A stretch of DNA of 64,000 nucleotides from UBA6115 sp050953005 (lineage in GTDB: Bacteria > Bacillota > Clostridia > Christensenellales > Aristaeellaceae): positions 62,001-126,000 of the forward strand of contig JBMNLV010000012.1 of assembly GCA_050953005.1 (NCBI GenBank), given 5' to 3'. Every line of letters begins with the position of its first letter. Position 1 is the stretch's first letter. The notes below the pieces were generated by a model, which did not search any database, was not told the origin of the DNA, and worked only from the letters and a program-made list of their open reading frames with translations. Below, piece by piece: positions 9,058 through 16,366 of this stretch. The translations under genes were made by a program, and so were the position numbers.

Positions 9058-9101
9058 ATGAATGACACCGTAATGACCGACATGATAAAAGGAGAGAGAG
9101 C

Positions 9102-9884
9102 ATGCAACAGACCATCCGCGTAACCGTTTGGAACGAATACCTTCATGAAGTCCGCCATGAGTCCATCCGCGCCATTTACCCCGAGGGCATCCATGGCTGC
9201 ATCGCCGGATTCCTGAACAAAGCCGGCATGAAAGCCGGGACTGCCACCCTCCGCCAGGAGGAGCACGGCCTCAAGCAGGAGGTGCTGGACAATACCGATG
9301 TGCTCATCTGGTGGGGGCACATGGCGCACCATGAGGTTCAGGACGAAATCGTTGAGCGCATCTACCGCCGCGTCATGCAGGGCATGGGGCTGATCGCGCT
9401 GCATTCAGCGCACGCCAGCAAGATTTTCCGCAAACTGTGCGGCACTGACAGCGACCAGCTGCGCTGGCGCGAAGCCAATGAGAAGGAAATTCTCTGGGTC
9501 ATGGACCCGGCCCATCCCATCGTTCAAGGCCTGCCGGACCATTTTATTCTGCCTCACGAAGAGATGTACGGGGAGACTTTTGTGATCCCCCGCCCGGATG
9601 ACCTGGTGTTGGTGAGCTGGTTTGAAGGCGGCGAGGTCTTCCGCTCAGGCGTGACCTACACCCGCGGCTTGGGCAAGGTGTTCTATTTCCGCCCGGGTCA
9701 CGAAACCTTCCCCACCTTCCACAACCCGCATGTGCAGCAGATCATCATCAACGCCGTGCGCTGGGCCGCCCCCTACGCCACCATGCCCAAGGTCAGCCTG
9801 GGGCAGATCCCCGAGCCCATCATGCCCCTGAGCGACCGGAAGCCCAATACCCTGGGGCAGCTGATGGAAGACTACGGCAAATAG
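9102..9884 (+). CDS. ThuA-like domain protein (trehalose-utilisation family)
   Basis: A 260-residue soluble protein covering a complete ThuA domain, which has a class I glutamine-amidotransferase-like fold. Visible family features are VTVWNEYLHEVRHE near the start, DVLIWWGHMAHHEV, GMGLIALHSAHASKIF (the position of the nucleophile elbow, here Ser/His-rich rather than Cys), and VFYFRPGHETFPTFHNP near the end. AAAGGAGAGAGAGC precedes the ATG. ThuA proteins are linked with disaccharide metabolism and often sit beside Gfo/Idh/MocA dehydrogenases, as here, where such a gene converges from the other strand. The pair may act on oxidised sugars; the biochemical role of ThuA remains poorly known. Confidence 0.88.
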   Translation: MQQTIRVTVWNEYLHEVRHESIRAIYPEGIHGCIAGFLNKAGMKAGTATLRQEEHGLKQEVLDNTDVLIWWGHMAHHEVQDEIVERIYRRVMQGMGLIALHSAHASKIFRKLCGTDSDQLRWREANEKEILWVMDPAHPIVQGLPDHFILPHEEMYGETFVIPRPDDLVLVSWFEGGEVFRSGVTYTRGLGKVFYFRPGHETFPTFHNPHVQQIIINAVRWAAPYATMPKVSLGQIPEPIMPLSDRKPNTLGQLMEDYGK

Positions 9885-9939
9885 AACAGCTTTTCACAGC
9901 AAACCCGTTGCTGATTCGCTCACGTCAATATCAGGGAAA

Positions 9940-9977
9940 GAACACCCCCGGCCGGGATAAGCGGCGCGGGGGTGTTC
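9940..9977 (+). terminator. Strong hairpin after the ThuA-like gene
   Basis: AACACCCCC and GGGGGTGTT (arms within 9940-9977) pair perfectly around a GC-rich loop. There is no run of T after the stem, so it may act as an mRNA 3' stabiliser as much as a terminator. Confidence 0.5.
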
Positions 9978-10009
9978 CCGTTGGTCCGGAGCGGGTTGAA
10001 CAGCTATTT

Positions 10010-10181
10010 GGACTCATACTGATGTAAAGCTTTATTGCATCCAAAGCGGCGAGGGATTTTATTGTCCTGCAAGGAAGGAAACCGATGGCGTAGCCTAAGC
10101 TGCGTTGAGGTTGACTGACACAGCAGGGCGATCAAAGACCCGGCGCGGCGATGCAATAAAGATTGGAATCAGTATCAGTCC
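10010..10181. repeat. MITE-like inverted-repeat element inside a palindromic repeat
   Basis: The ends pair over about 30 bases: GGACT-N2-TACTGAT at 10010-10021 and its complement at 10170-10181. Nested inside are perfect 12-base inverted ends, CTTTATTGCATC (10030-10041) and GATGCAATAAAG (10150-10161). The interior is also partly self-complementary (GGCGAGGGATTTTATTGTCC against the segment ending GGCGCGGC), so the whole forms a long hairpin. Joining the flanks (ATACTGATGTAAAG and ATTGGAATCAGTAT) without the insert gives a 28-base near-palindrome, of which a 23-base exact core stands uninterrupted at 29629-29652. The right end overlaps the last two codons and stop of the oxidoreductase. There is no coding capacity, so mobilisation would need an enzyme in trans. 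Confidence 0.75.
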
Positions 10182-11281
10182 AGCACGCCGCGCAGTACCG
10201 CCTTCTTCATGGGCTCGGGGCGCTTGTAAGGTGTTTTCATATCCACCCAGCCTCCTGACTTAGCGCTGCGCTCAAAGGCGGTGAGAATATCGATGACATG
10301 GTGAATCTGCTGCATATTCGCGCGCGCTTCGCGCCCGGTCTCAAGCGCCCTGGCCATGTCCGCCAGACCCAGGGCGCGGGAGTTCTCCGCGTAGTCAAAC
10401 AGCAGCGGCAGCTCGTCATACTTCCGGGTCTCCGGGCGGAAAATGCGGATGGGGCCGCCGAAGTAGTTGGGGTCGGGCAGGATCAGCGTGCCCTCGGCGC
10501 CGTAGATCTCAAAACGCGCCTGGGTATCGTAGTACACGTCGAAGGTGGTGAACAGCGTGCCGATGGCGCCGGAGGCGAACTGCAAAATGCCGGTGGTGTA
10601 GGTGTCCACGTTGACGTCCATGACGGTGCCGGCGTGCGGCTGGCTGGTGATCATGCGCTTCTCAAAGGTGCGCTTGCCCGCGGCCACCAGGCGGTCCACA
10701 CGGCCCAGCAGGCTGGTCAGCGCGCTCATATAGTAGGGCCCCATATCCAGCATCGGCCCGCCGCCTTTCTGATAGTAGAAGTCCGGGTCGGGATGCCAGG
10801 TCTCATGCCCGCGGCAAATCATGAAGGCGGCCGCGCCCACCACATCGCCGATCATGCCCGAATCGATGTACTTGCGGCAGGACTGCAGCCCGGCGCCCAG
10901 GAAGGTATCCGGCGCGCCGCCGATTTGCAGGTTCTTTTCCTTCGCCAGCTTGACCAGCGCGTCGCCCTCCTCCAGGGTGATGCCCAGGGGCTTCTCGGTA
11001 TACACATGCTTGCCGTGCTCCAGCGCCAGGCGGGTCACCTCATAGTGCTGGTAAGGGCGGGTCAGGTTGAGGATGATGTCCACCTCGGGGTCGCGGAAGG
11101 CCTCGTACATGTCCTCATACACGCGCGGAAGATTATATTTCTCCTTGGCGCTGATCGCGCGCTCGGGGATCAGGTCGCAGACGCCCGCGATCTCCAGCCC
11201 CTTGAAGACCTTGGTGATGTTGTCCAGATAAATGCCGCTGATGCTTCCTACTCCAATGAAAGCCACCTTCATCGTACGCAT
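10175..11281 (-). CDS. Gfo/Idh/MocA family NAD(P)-dependent oxidoreductase
   Basis: A 368-residue soluble dehydrogenase. The N-terminal Rossmann fold shows the glycine motif (VAFIGVGSISGIYL), followed by VCDLIPERA for the adenosine ribose and NLTRPYQHYEVTRLALEHGK. EKPLG (residues ~97-101) holds the family lysine, and the C-terminal domain has GGGPMLDMGPYYMSAL, where the catalytic-region Asp/Tyr residues sit. GGGAGGG lies three bases before the ATG, slightly close; an ATG three codons further in is possible. The family oxidises or epimerises sugars and cyclitols. Its stop codon lies within the right arm of the inverted-repeat element, which supplies the final codons of the gene. Substrate unknown; pairing with the ThuA gene suggests a keto-sugar pathway. 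Confidence 0.92.
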   Translation of the reverse strand: MRTMKVAFIGVGSISGIYLDNITKVFKGLEIAGVCDLIPERAISAKEKYNLPRVYEDMYEAFRDPEVDIILNLTRPYQHYEVTRLALEHGKHVYTEKPLGITLEEGDALVKLAKEKNLQIGGAPDTFLGAGLQSCRKYIDSGMIGDVVGAAAFMICRGHETWHPDPDFYYQKGGGPMLDMGPYYMSALTSLLGRVDRLVAAGKRTFEKRMITSQPHAGTVMDVNVDTYTTGILQFASGAIGTLFTTFDVYYDTQARFEIYGAEGTLILPDPNYFGGPIRIFRPETRKYDELPLLFDYAENSRALGLADMARALETGREARANMQQIHHVIDILTAFERSAKSGGWVDMKTPYKRPEPMKKAVLRGVLD

Positions 11282-11473
11282 AAGCCCTCCCTAAAATATT
11301 GGCATGGCGATAATGACGCGCGAAGCGCTGCGCCAGGCTCTTGATAATGCTATTCTGCGCCAAGGCAGAATCAAAGTCAAGTGAGCGCCATGTTTCTTTT
11401 CGGACTGTTCAGGAAGTTTCTCAAAACACTCGGTTGTTTGTCTGAAACAAGTCAGAAAATACGGCAGCATACG

Positions 11474-11496
11474 AAAAGAGACCCCGAAAGGTCTCC
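11474..11496 (-). terminator. Terminator of tRNA-Arg
   Basis: On the minus strand GAGACC, a six-base loop and GGTCTC form a stem followed by TTTT (11474-11477), directly after the tRNA 3' end. This is a standard intrinsic terminator. Confidence 0.75.
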
Positions 11497-11500
11497 ATCC

Positions 11501-11577
11501 TGGCGCGCCTTAAGAGATTCGAACTCCTGACCTCTTGATTCGTAGTCAAGCACTCTATCCAGCTGAGCTAAAGGCGC
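11501..11577 (-). tRNA. tRNA-Arg (anticodon ACG)
   Basis: A 77-base tRNA with encoded CCA. The acceptor stem is GCGCCTT/AAGGCGC, followed by a normal D arm (AGCTCAGCTGGATAGAG), anticodon arm CTTGA-CTACGAA-TCAAG with anticodon ACG, and T arm with GTTCGAATC. It reads CGN arginine codons after A-to-I editing. It stands alone with its own promoter upstream and terminator downstream. The product is unambiguous. Confidence 0.97.
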
Positions 11578-11614
11578 GCGCGCGTTAAAAACTTAGTGTT
11601 TTCAACGCTGTGCG

Positions 11615-11643
11615 AGTATATCACCGGCGAGAGATTTTGTCAA
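11615..11643 (-). promoter_or_regulatory. Strong promoter of tRNA-Arg
   Basis: A perfect TTGACA (minus strand, 11638-11643), a 17-base spacer and TATACT (11615-11620) stand about 35 bases before the tRNA 5' end. Confidence 0.85.
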
Positions 11644-11656
11644 ACATTTGTTTTCA

Positions 11657-11704
11657 GGGCAAATATTTATTGAATGAAACGGGCAAATATTTATTGAATG
11701 AAAT
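11657..11704. repeat. Two tandem copies of a 24-base AT-rich repeat
   Basis: The unit begins GGGCAAATATTTATTGAATG and occurs at 11657-11680 and 11681-11704 with one difference at the last base. It lies upstream of the dockerin array and of the tRNA promoter. It could be a replication-slippage product or a pair of protein binding sites. Confidence 0.85.
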
Positions 11705-12071
11705 GGGTCTTCTAAAAAGACATTATTTATTATACAATAAACTGGTAATGACAGCTAACGGGTTTCACTTGACGGGAGGCAGGTGATTTGTCATCGTGAC
11801 AACAGGCAGGCAGACAGGCGGAAAAAATGATCATATCTTTTTTGATTGTTTATCCCATCCAGGGGTAAACAGGCGGCGTCCGCGCGTTTTTGGACGCGCG
11901 GGTATATTGAGCTGTCAGGGGTCATGGCCTTGTCCATGACCCTGTTTGCAATTGCTTGTAAAATACGCTGACTTTCTTTGAAACATCCCCATAGCAGCCA
12001 TATTTGACATGATAGGATAGCATCCTGGAAGGACATCAGATTCTGTTGCCAGCCGCCGCAGGCAGAACGCG
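11705..12071. other. Intergenic region with stable hairpins
   Basis: No protein gene is supported here. A hairpin with GGGGTCATGG/CCATGACCC arms lies at 11916-11944 and a second with CGCGCGT/ACGCGCG arms lies just before it (about 11880-11900). An AT-rich stretch near 11720-11745 (TTATTATACAATAAA) contains a possible -10 reading toward the dockerin array. The hairpins could belong to a long 5' leader of the first dockerin gene or to a small RNA. Confidence 0.4.
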
Positions 12072-12254
12072 GGCGGCGGTTTTGCCGCCGGACGATGCCG
12101 GCAACCACCACGAAGGAAAAGAAACGCTTCGTCTCCCTCAGGGGCAAGCCGGGCGAAAGCGGCAGGGCGGATGGGGTCCCCCCGCTTCCGCCCGGGCGAT
12201 GGCCCGGAAGAGCGCTCAGCGAGCATGTCGAGAATCAAACAGGAGGAAAAAACC
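12072..12254 (+). promoter_or_regulatory. Repeated structured leader, copy 1
   Basis: A 183-base segment before the first dockerin protein, nearly identical to 16184-16366 and related to 20041-20234. It opens with a perfect stem (GGCGGC-N6-GCCGCC), continues through ACGATGCCGGCAACCACC and GAAGGAAAAGAAAC, then a GC-rich paired region (GCTTCCGCCCGGGC with GGCCCGGAAGAGC), and ends with AGGAGG eight bases before the ATG. Preserved shape at all three genes suggests a cis-regulatory leader, although recent gene duplication alone would also preserve it. It does not match riboswitch classes whose consensus I can recall. Confidence 0.5.
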
Positions 12255-15200
12255 ATGAAAACAAGAAAGACGATCACCCTGATGCTGGCGCTGCTGATGG
12301 TTTTGGCGGCGCTGCCATGGCAAAGAGCGGCTGCACTACCTTTTCTACCTGCCTATAATTTAGACGACATTGCGGTGATTAACGGCATCATCGACGCGCA
12401 CCCGGAGCTGGGTTGGCCAAAGGCGCCTGCGGACGGTTCTTCGGTGCCTGACGAGTGGACCGGCAAAGTGTCTTGGATGCAAATGGCCTCCAGATATGTC
12501 CAAAAAATCAATCTGTCCGGCACCGGAATTTCCGGCGCGCTGAAGGTAAATGGCCTGCCGGTTTTGCAAATTTTGTATTGCAATGACAACCAGCTGACCG
12601 GGCTCGATGTGAGCGGTTTGCCATATCTTGTGCAATTGCATTGCCATCACAACTTTATGGCAGACCGGTCTGCTGTGACGGGCAAGGAAATTAATTGGGA
12701 CGGCACGAACTTCATATTCGACCCGCAGCATGTTCCGCTCAGCTTCACGGCTGAACAGACCGGCGGCGCCAACGGCACGGCGGATTCAACCGGCATCAAG
12801 CTGACCTTTGATAAAGACGTAACTGGACTGACCGCGGATAAAATCACTTTGACAAACGGCACAGGCGAAGCGAGCAAAGGAAATCTCACCGGCTCCGGCA
12901 AGGCCTGGAACCTTGCGCTCGCGCAAGTGATAAAGCCGGGCGATATCTATGTGAGCATAGCGAACTTTGGAGACTACAGAGTGACGGGCGATGCCCGGCA
13001 GGCATGGGTGCATAAGGCCGGGGCGCCGACTACCTATACCGTCACGGTGACCAAAGGCACGGCAAGCAAGAGCCCGGCATTGGCAGGGGAAACCGTTACC
13101 CTGACGGCGGACGCCGCGCCAGGCGGGCAGGTTTTTGTGGAATGGAATATTTCGCCGGCGGTGCAGTTCACGGGCGGCACCAGCAAGCAAAGCAGCACGG
13201 CGAAATTCATCATGCCGGAGGAAAATGTCAGGGCTGAGGCCATATATGCAGGCGAATTTAACAGGGCGGACATCGCGGTGATCAACAGCATCATCGCTGT
13301 GAACGGGTGGAACGTGCCCAAGGCGCCGGCCGACGGCTCCTCTGTGCCTGGAGAGTGGAATGAAAAAGTGAAATGGACTGGCGACGCGAACAATAAACGG
13401 GTATATCTGCTTAATTTAGATAAAGCAGGTTTAACCGGTACGCTGGACGTAAGCGGTCTGACGGCTTTAACATACTTGTATTGCGGAAACAATCAACTGA
13501 CCGGGCTCAATGTGAGCGGTCTGTCAGCTTTGATAGTTTTGTATTGCAATGGCAATCAACTGACCGGGCTCAATGTGGGCGGTCTGACGGCTTTGCATGA
13601 TTTGCGTTGCCACTACAATCAACTGACCGAGCTCAATGTGAGCGGTCTGACGGCTTTGCAAGTTTTGTATTGCTATGACAATCAACTGACCGGGCTCAAT
13701 GTGAGCGGTCTGTCAAATCTTCAGCAATTGTATTGCCATCACAACTATATGGCAGATCGGTCTGCTGTGACGGGCAGGGAAATTGATTGGGACAACACAA
13801 ACTTCAAGTTCGACCCGCAGCATGTTCTTCACAGCTTCACGGCTGAACAGACCGGCGGCGCCAACGGCACGGCGGATTCAACCGGCATCAAGCTGACCTT
13901 TGATAAAGACATAACGGGACTGACCGCGGATAAAATCACTTTGACAAACGGCACGGGCGAAGCGAGCAAAGGAAATCTCACCGGCTCCGGCCAGACCTGG
14001 GACCTTGCGTTCGCGCAAGTGACCAAGCCGGGCGATATCTATGTGAGCATAGCGAACTTTGGAGACTACAGAGTGACGAACAATCCTCAGCCGGTAAGGG
14101 TGCATAAGGCCGGGGCGCCGACCTATACCGTCACGGTGACCGGGGGTACTGCCAACGGTCGCTCCGCAGTGTCTGCAGCGAAAGACGCTGTCATAAGCCT
14201 GACGGCGGACGCCACACCAGGCGGGCAGGCTTTTGCGGAATGGAATATTTCGCCGCCGGTGCAATTCACGGACGGCACCAGCGAACTGAGCAGCACGGCG
14301 AAATTCATCATGCCGGAGGAAAATGTCAGGGCTGAGGCCATATATGCAGGCGAATTTAACAGGGCGGACATCGCGGTGATCAACAGCATCATCGCTGTGA
14401 ACGGGTGGAAAGTGCCCCAGGCGCCGGCCGACGGCTCCTCTGTGCCTGACGAGTGGAATGGAACAGTGTTTTGGACTGACAAGGCGACCAATAAACGGGT
14501 AAAAAAGCTTACTCTAATCTCTGCAGGTTTGACCGGCACGCTGGATGTGAGAGGTCTGACGGCTTTGATCAATTTGAATTGCTATGGCAATCAACTGACC
14601 GGGCTCAATGTAAGTGATTTGCCGGCTTTGTTTTCTTTGGATTGCCGCTCAAATCAACTAAAAGGGCTCAATGTGAGCGGCCTGAAAGCTCTTAACTACT
14701 TGAATTGCCAAAATAATCAACTGACCGGACTTGATGTGAGCAGCCTGCCGACGACTTTGCTCAATTTAAATTGCGCCATAAATCAACTGACCGGCATGTT
14801 TGATGTAAGCGGGCTGCCGGCTTTGGCCATTTTGAATTGCGGAGCAAATCAACTGACCGGGCTCAATGTGAGCGGCTTGTCGGATTTTCAATCGTTGTCA
14901 TGTAATAGAAATCAACTGACCGAGCTTGATGTGAGCGGCCTGTCAACTTTGCAAGAGTTGTTTTGCAGCCAAAATCAACTGACCGGGCTCAATGTGAGCG
15001 GTCTGTCAGCTTTGCAAAGGTTGCATTGCGATAAGAATCAACTGTCCGGGCTCGCGCTGAATCAAGACGCGCCATATCGATCCATTAATGTCAAGTACAA
15101 CTATATGGCAAACGAGGGCGCGGTAACCGGCAGGATCATAAACTGGGATGGCTATAACTTTCACTTCTCTCCGCAGTACAGGCGCGTCAGCTACGATGCC

Positions 15201-16142
15201 AACGGCGGCAGCGGGATCATGAATAAAGACAGTGCGGTCGACGGAGTAGCATTCACGCTCCCGGAAAACGGCTTTACAGCGCCCTTGGGACAGCGGTTTA
15301 AAGCCTGGGCAATCGGCGATGTCAGCGGCCCGCAGAAAAAAGCCGGTGAGCAGCATACATTCAACGCGGATACGACGCTCTACGCTGTCTGGGGTCCCCC
15401 GGTCACGGGCGTGAGCTTAAACAAGACAACGGCTACCCTAACCGTGGGCGGCAGCGAAACGCTGACCGCGACGGTTGCCCCGGCGGACGCCGCCAACCAG
15501 AACGTGACCTGGTCAAGCGACAAGCCCGGCGTCGCCACCGTGGACCAAAGCGGCAAGGTGACGGCCGTCGCCCCCGGCGCGGCCACCATCACCGTGAAAA
15601 CCGAAGACGGCGGGAAAACGGCTTCCTGCTCCGTCACGGTGCGGCAGGCCGCCCCTTTCACCGGCGCCGTCACCTTTGATAAGAATACCGTCAAGACAGG
15701 CGAGCCGGTGACCGCCACCTGGAACCTGTCAGGCGGCGTCCCGCCCTACTCGGTCAGCGCGTATTCCTGGTATGTCAGGGAGGAAGGCTCCGGAACAAGA
15801 ATTCTTGAGAAATCGGGCGGCGCGGCAGCCGTGGGCTCTCTCAGCTTCACGCCAACGAAAGGGGAGGCGCTGATGCTGGAATTGGATTTGCGGGACAGCG
15901 CGGACCAGATATTCTCGTATTCCTCGGACTGGATCCCGATCAGTGGAGGCGGGTCACCGGATACCGCGGTCAAAGGCGACGCGAACGGGGACAATTTAGT
16001 CGACATCCGGGACCTCGTCTCCATCATCAACTATATCGTGTCGGGCATTCAGCCCAAGTCCACGGAGGGCGCTGACGCCAACGGGGACGGGGATGTGGAC
16101 ATCCGCGACCTTGTGTGGGTCATCAAGTTGATTGTGGGATAG
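12255..16142 (+). CDS. Secreted LRR / Big2 / dockerin surface protein 1
   Basis: A 1295-residue exported protein. The start at 12255 follows AGGAGG and gives a clean signal peptide (MKTRKTITLMLALLMVLAAL, cleavage near RAAA). Two blocks follow, each with leucine-rich repeats of about 21 residues (NQLTGLNVSGLTAL-x2-L-x-C), a cap (YMADRSAVTG), an Ig-like domain (FDKDVTGLTADKITL) and an InlB-like beta repeat (TVTLTADAAPGGQ). A third LRR block (8 of 13 NQL repeats in the protein), a Listeria-Bacteroides-type repeat (VSYDANGGSG...TLYAVW), a Big2 domain (VTGVSLNKTTATLTVGGSE) and a PKD-like region come next. The last ~60 residues are a type I dockerin with two Ca-binding repeats (GDANGDNLVDIRDL and DANGDGDVDIRDL). 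It should bind a cohesin on a scaffold or the cell surface; its ligand is unknown. Confidence 0.88.
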   Translation: MKTRKTITLMLALLMVLAALPWQRAAALPFLPAYNLDDIAVINGIIDAHPELGWPKAPADGSSVPDEWTGKVSWMQMASRYVQKINLSGTGISGALKVNGLPVLQILYCNDNQLTGLDVSGLPYLVQLHCHHNFMADRSAVTGKEINWDGTNFIFDPQHVPLSFTAEQTGGANGTADSTGIKLTFDKDVTGLTADKITLTNGTGEASKGNLTGSGKAWNLALAQVIKPGDIYVSIANFGDYRVTGDARQAWVHKAGAPTTYTVTVTKGTASKSPALAGETVTLTADAAPGGQVFVEWNISPAVQFTGGTSKQSSTAKFIMPEENVRAEAIYAGEFNRADIAVINSIIAVNGWNVPKAPADGSSVPGEWNEKVKWTGDANNKRVYLLNLDKAGLTGTLDVSGLTALTYLYCGNNQLTGLNVSGLSALIVLYCNGNQLTGLNVGGLTALHDLRCHYNQLTELNVSGLTALQVLYCYDNQLTGLNVSGLSNLQQLYCHHNYMADRSAVTGREIDWDNTNFKFDPQHVLHSFTAEQTGGANGTADSTGIKLTFDKDITGLTADKITLTNGTGEASKGNLTGSGQTWDLAFAQVTKPGDIYVSIANFGDYRVTNNPQPVRVHKAGAPTYTVTVTGGTANGRSAVSAAKDAVISLTADATPGGQAFAEWNISPPVQFTDGTSELSSTAKFIMPEENVRAEAIYAGEFNRADIAVINSIIAVNGWKVPQAPADGSSVPDEWNGTVFWTDKATNKRVKKLTLISAGLTGTLDVRGLTALINLNCYGNQLTGLNVSDLPALFSLDCRSNQLKGLNVSGLKALNYLNCQNNQLTGLDVSSLPTTLLNLNCAINQLTGMFDVSGLPALAILNCGANQLTGLNVSGLSDFQSLSCNRNQLTELDVSGLSTLQELFCSQNQLTGLNVSGLSALQRLHCDKNQLSGLALNQDAPYRSINVKYNYMANEGAVTGRIINWDGYNFHFSPQYRRVSYDANGGSGIMNKDSAVDGVAFTLPENGFTAPLGQRFKAWAIGDVSGPQKKAGEQHTFNADTTLYAVWGPPVTGVSLNKTTATLTVGGSETLTATVAPADAANQNVTWSSDKPGVATVDQSGKVTAVAPGAATITVKTEDGGKTASCSVTVRQAAPFTGAVTFDKNTVKTGEPVTATWNLSGGVPPYSVSAYSWYVREEGSGTRILEKSGGAAAVGSLSFTPTKGEALMLELDLRDSADQIFSYSSDWIPISGGGSPDTAVKGDANGDNLVDIRDLVSIINYIVSGIQPKSTEGADANGDGDVDIRDLVWVIKLIVG

Positions 16143-16183
16143 CAATCCGCCGGCGCGGGCGCCATGAAGGAATCGATGATCCC

Positions 16184-16366
16184 GGCGGCGGTTTTGCCGC
16201 CGGACGATGCCGGCAACCACCACGAAGGAAAAGAAACGATTCGTCTCCCTCAGGGGCAAGCCGGGCGAAAGCGGCAGGGCGGATGGGTCCCCCCGCTTCC
16301 GCCCGGGCTGATGGCCCGGAAGAGCGCTCAGCGAGCGTGACGAGAAACAAACAGGAGGAAAAAACC
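16184..16366 (+). promoter_or_regulatory. Repeated structured leader, copy 2
   Basis: Almost base-for-base the same as copy 1 (one base less in the CCCC run, one more in the GGGCTGATGGCCC stem loop, and CGATTCG in place of CGCTTCG). It is preceded by a 43-base segment (16141-16183) that recurs at 19998-20040 after gene 2, showing that the duplicated unit included gene 3' flank plus leader. Confidence 0.5.

Noticed and set aside
12072..12254. Leader read as a c-di-GMP (GEMM) or cobalamin riboswitch
   Set aside because: GGCAACCACC looks superficially similar, but the conserved GEMM core (ACGCAAAGC) and the cobalamin GCCACTG box are absent.
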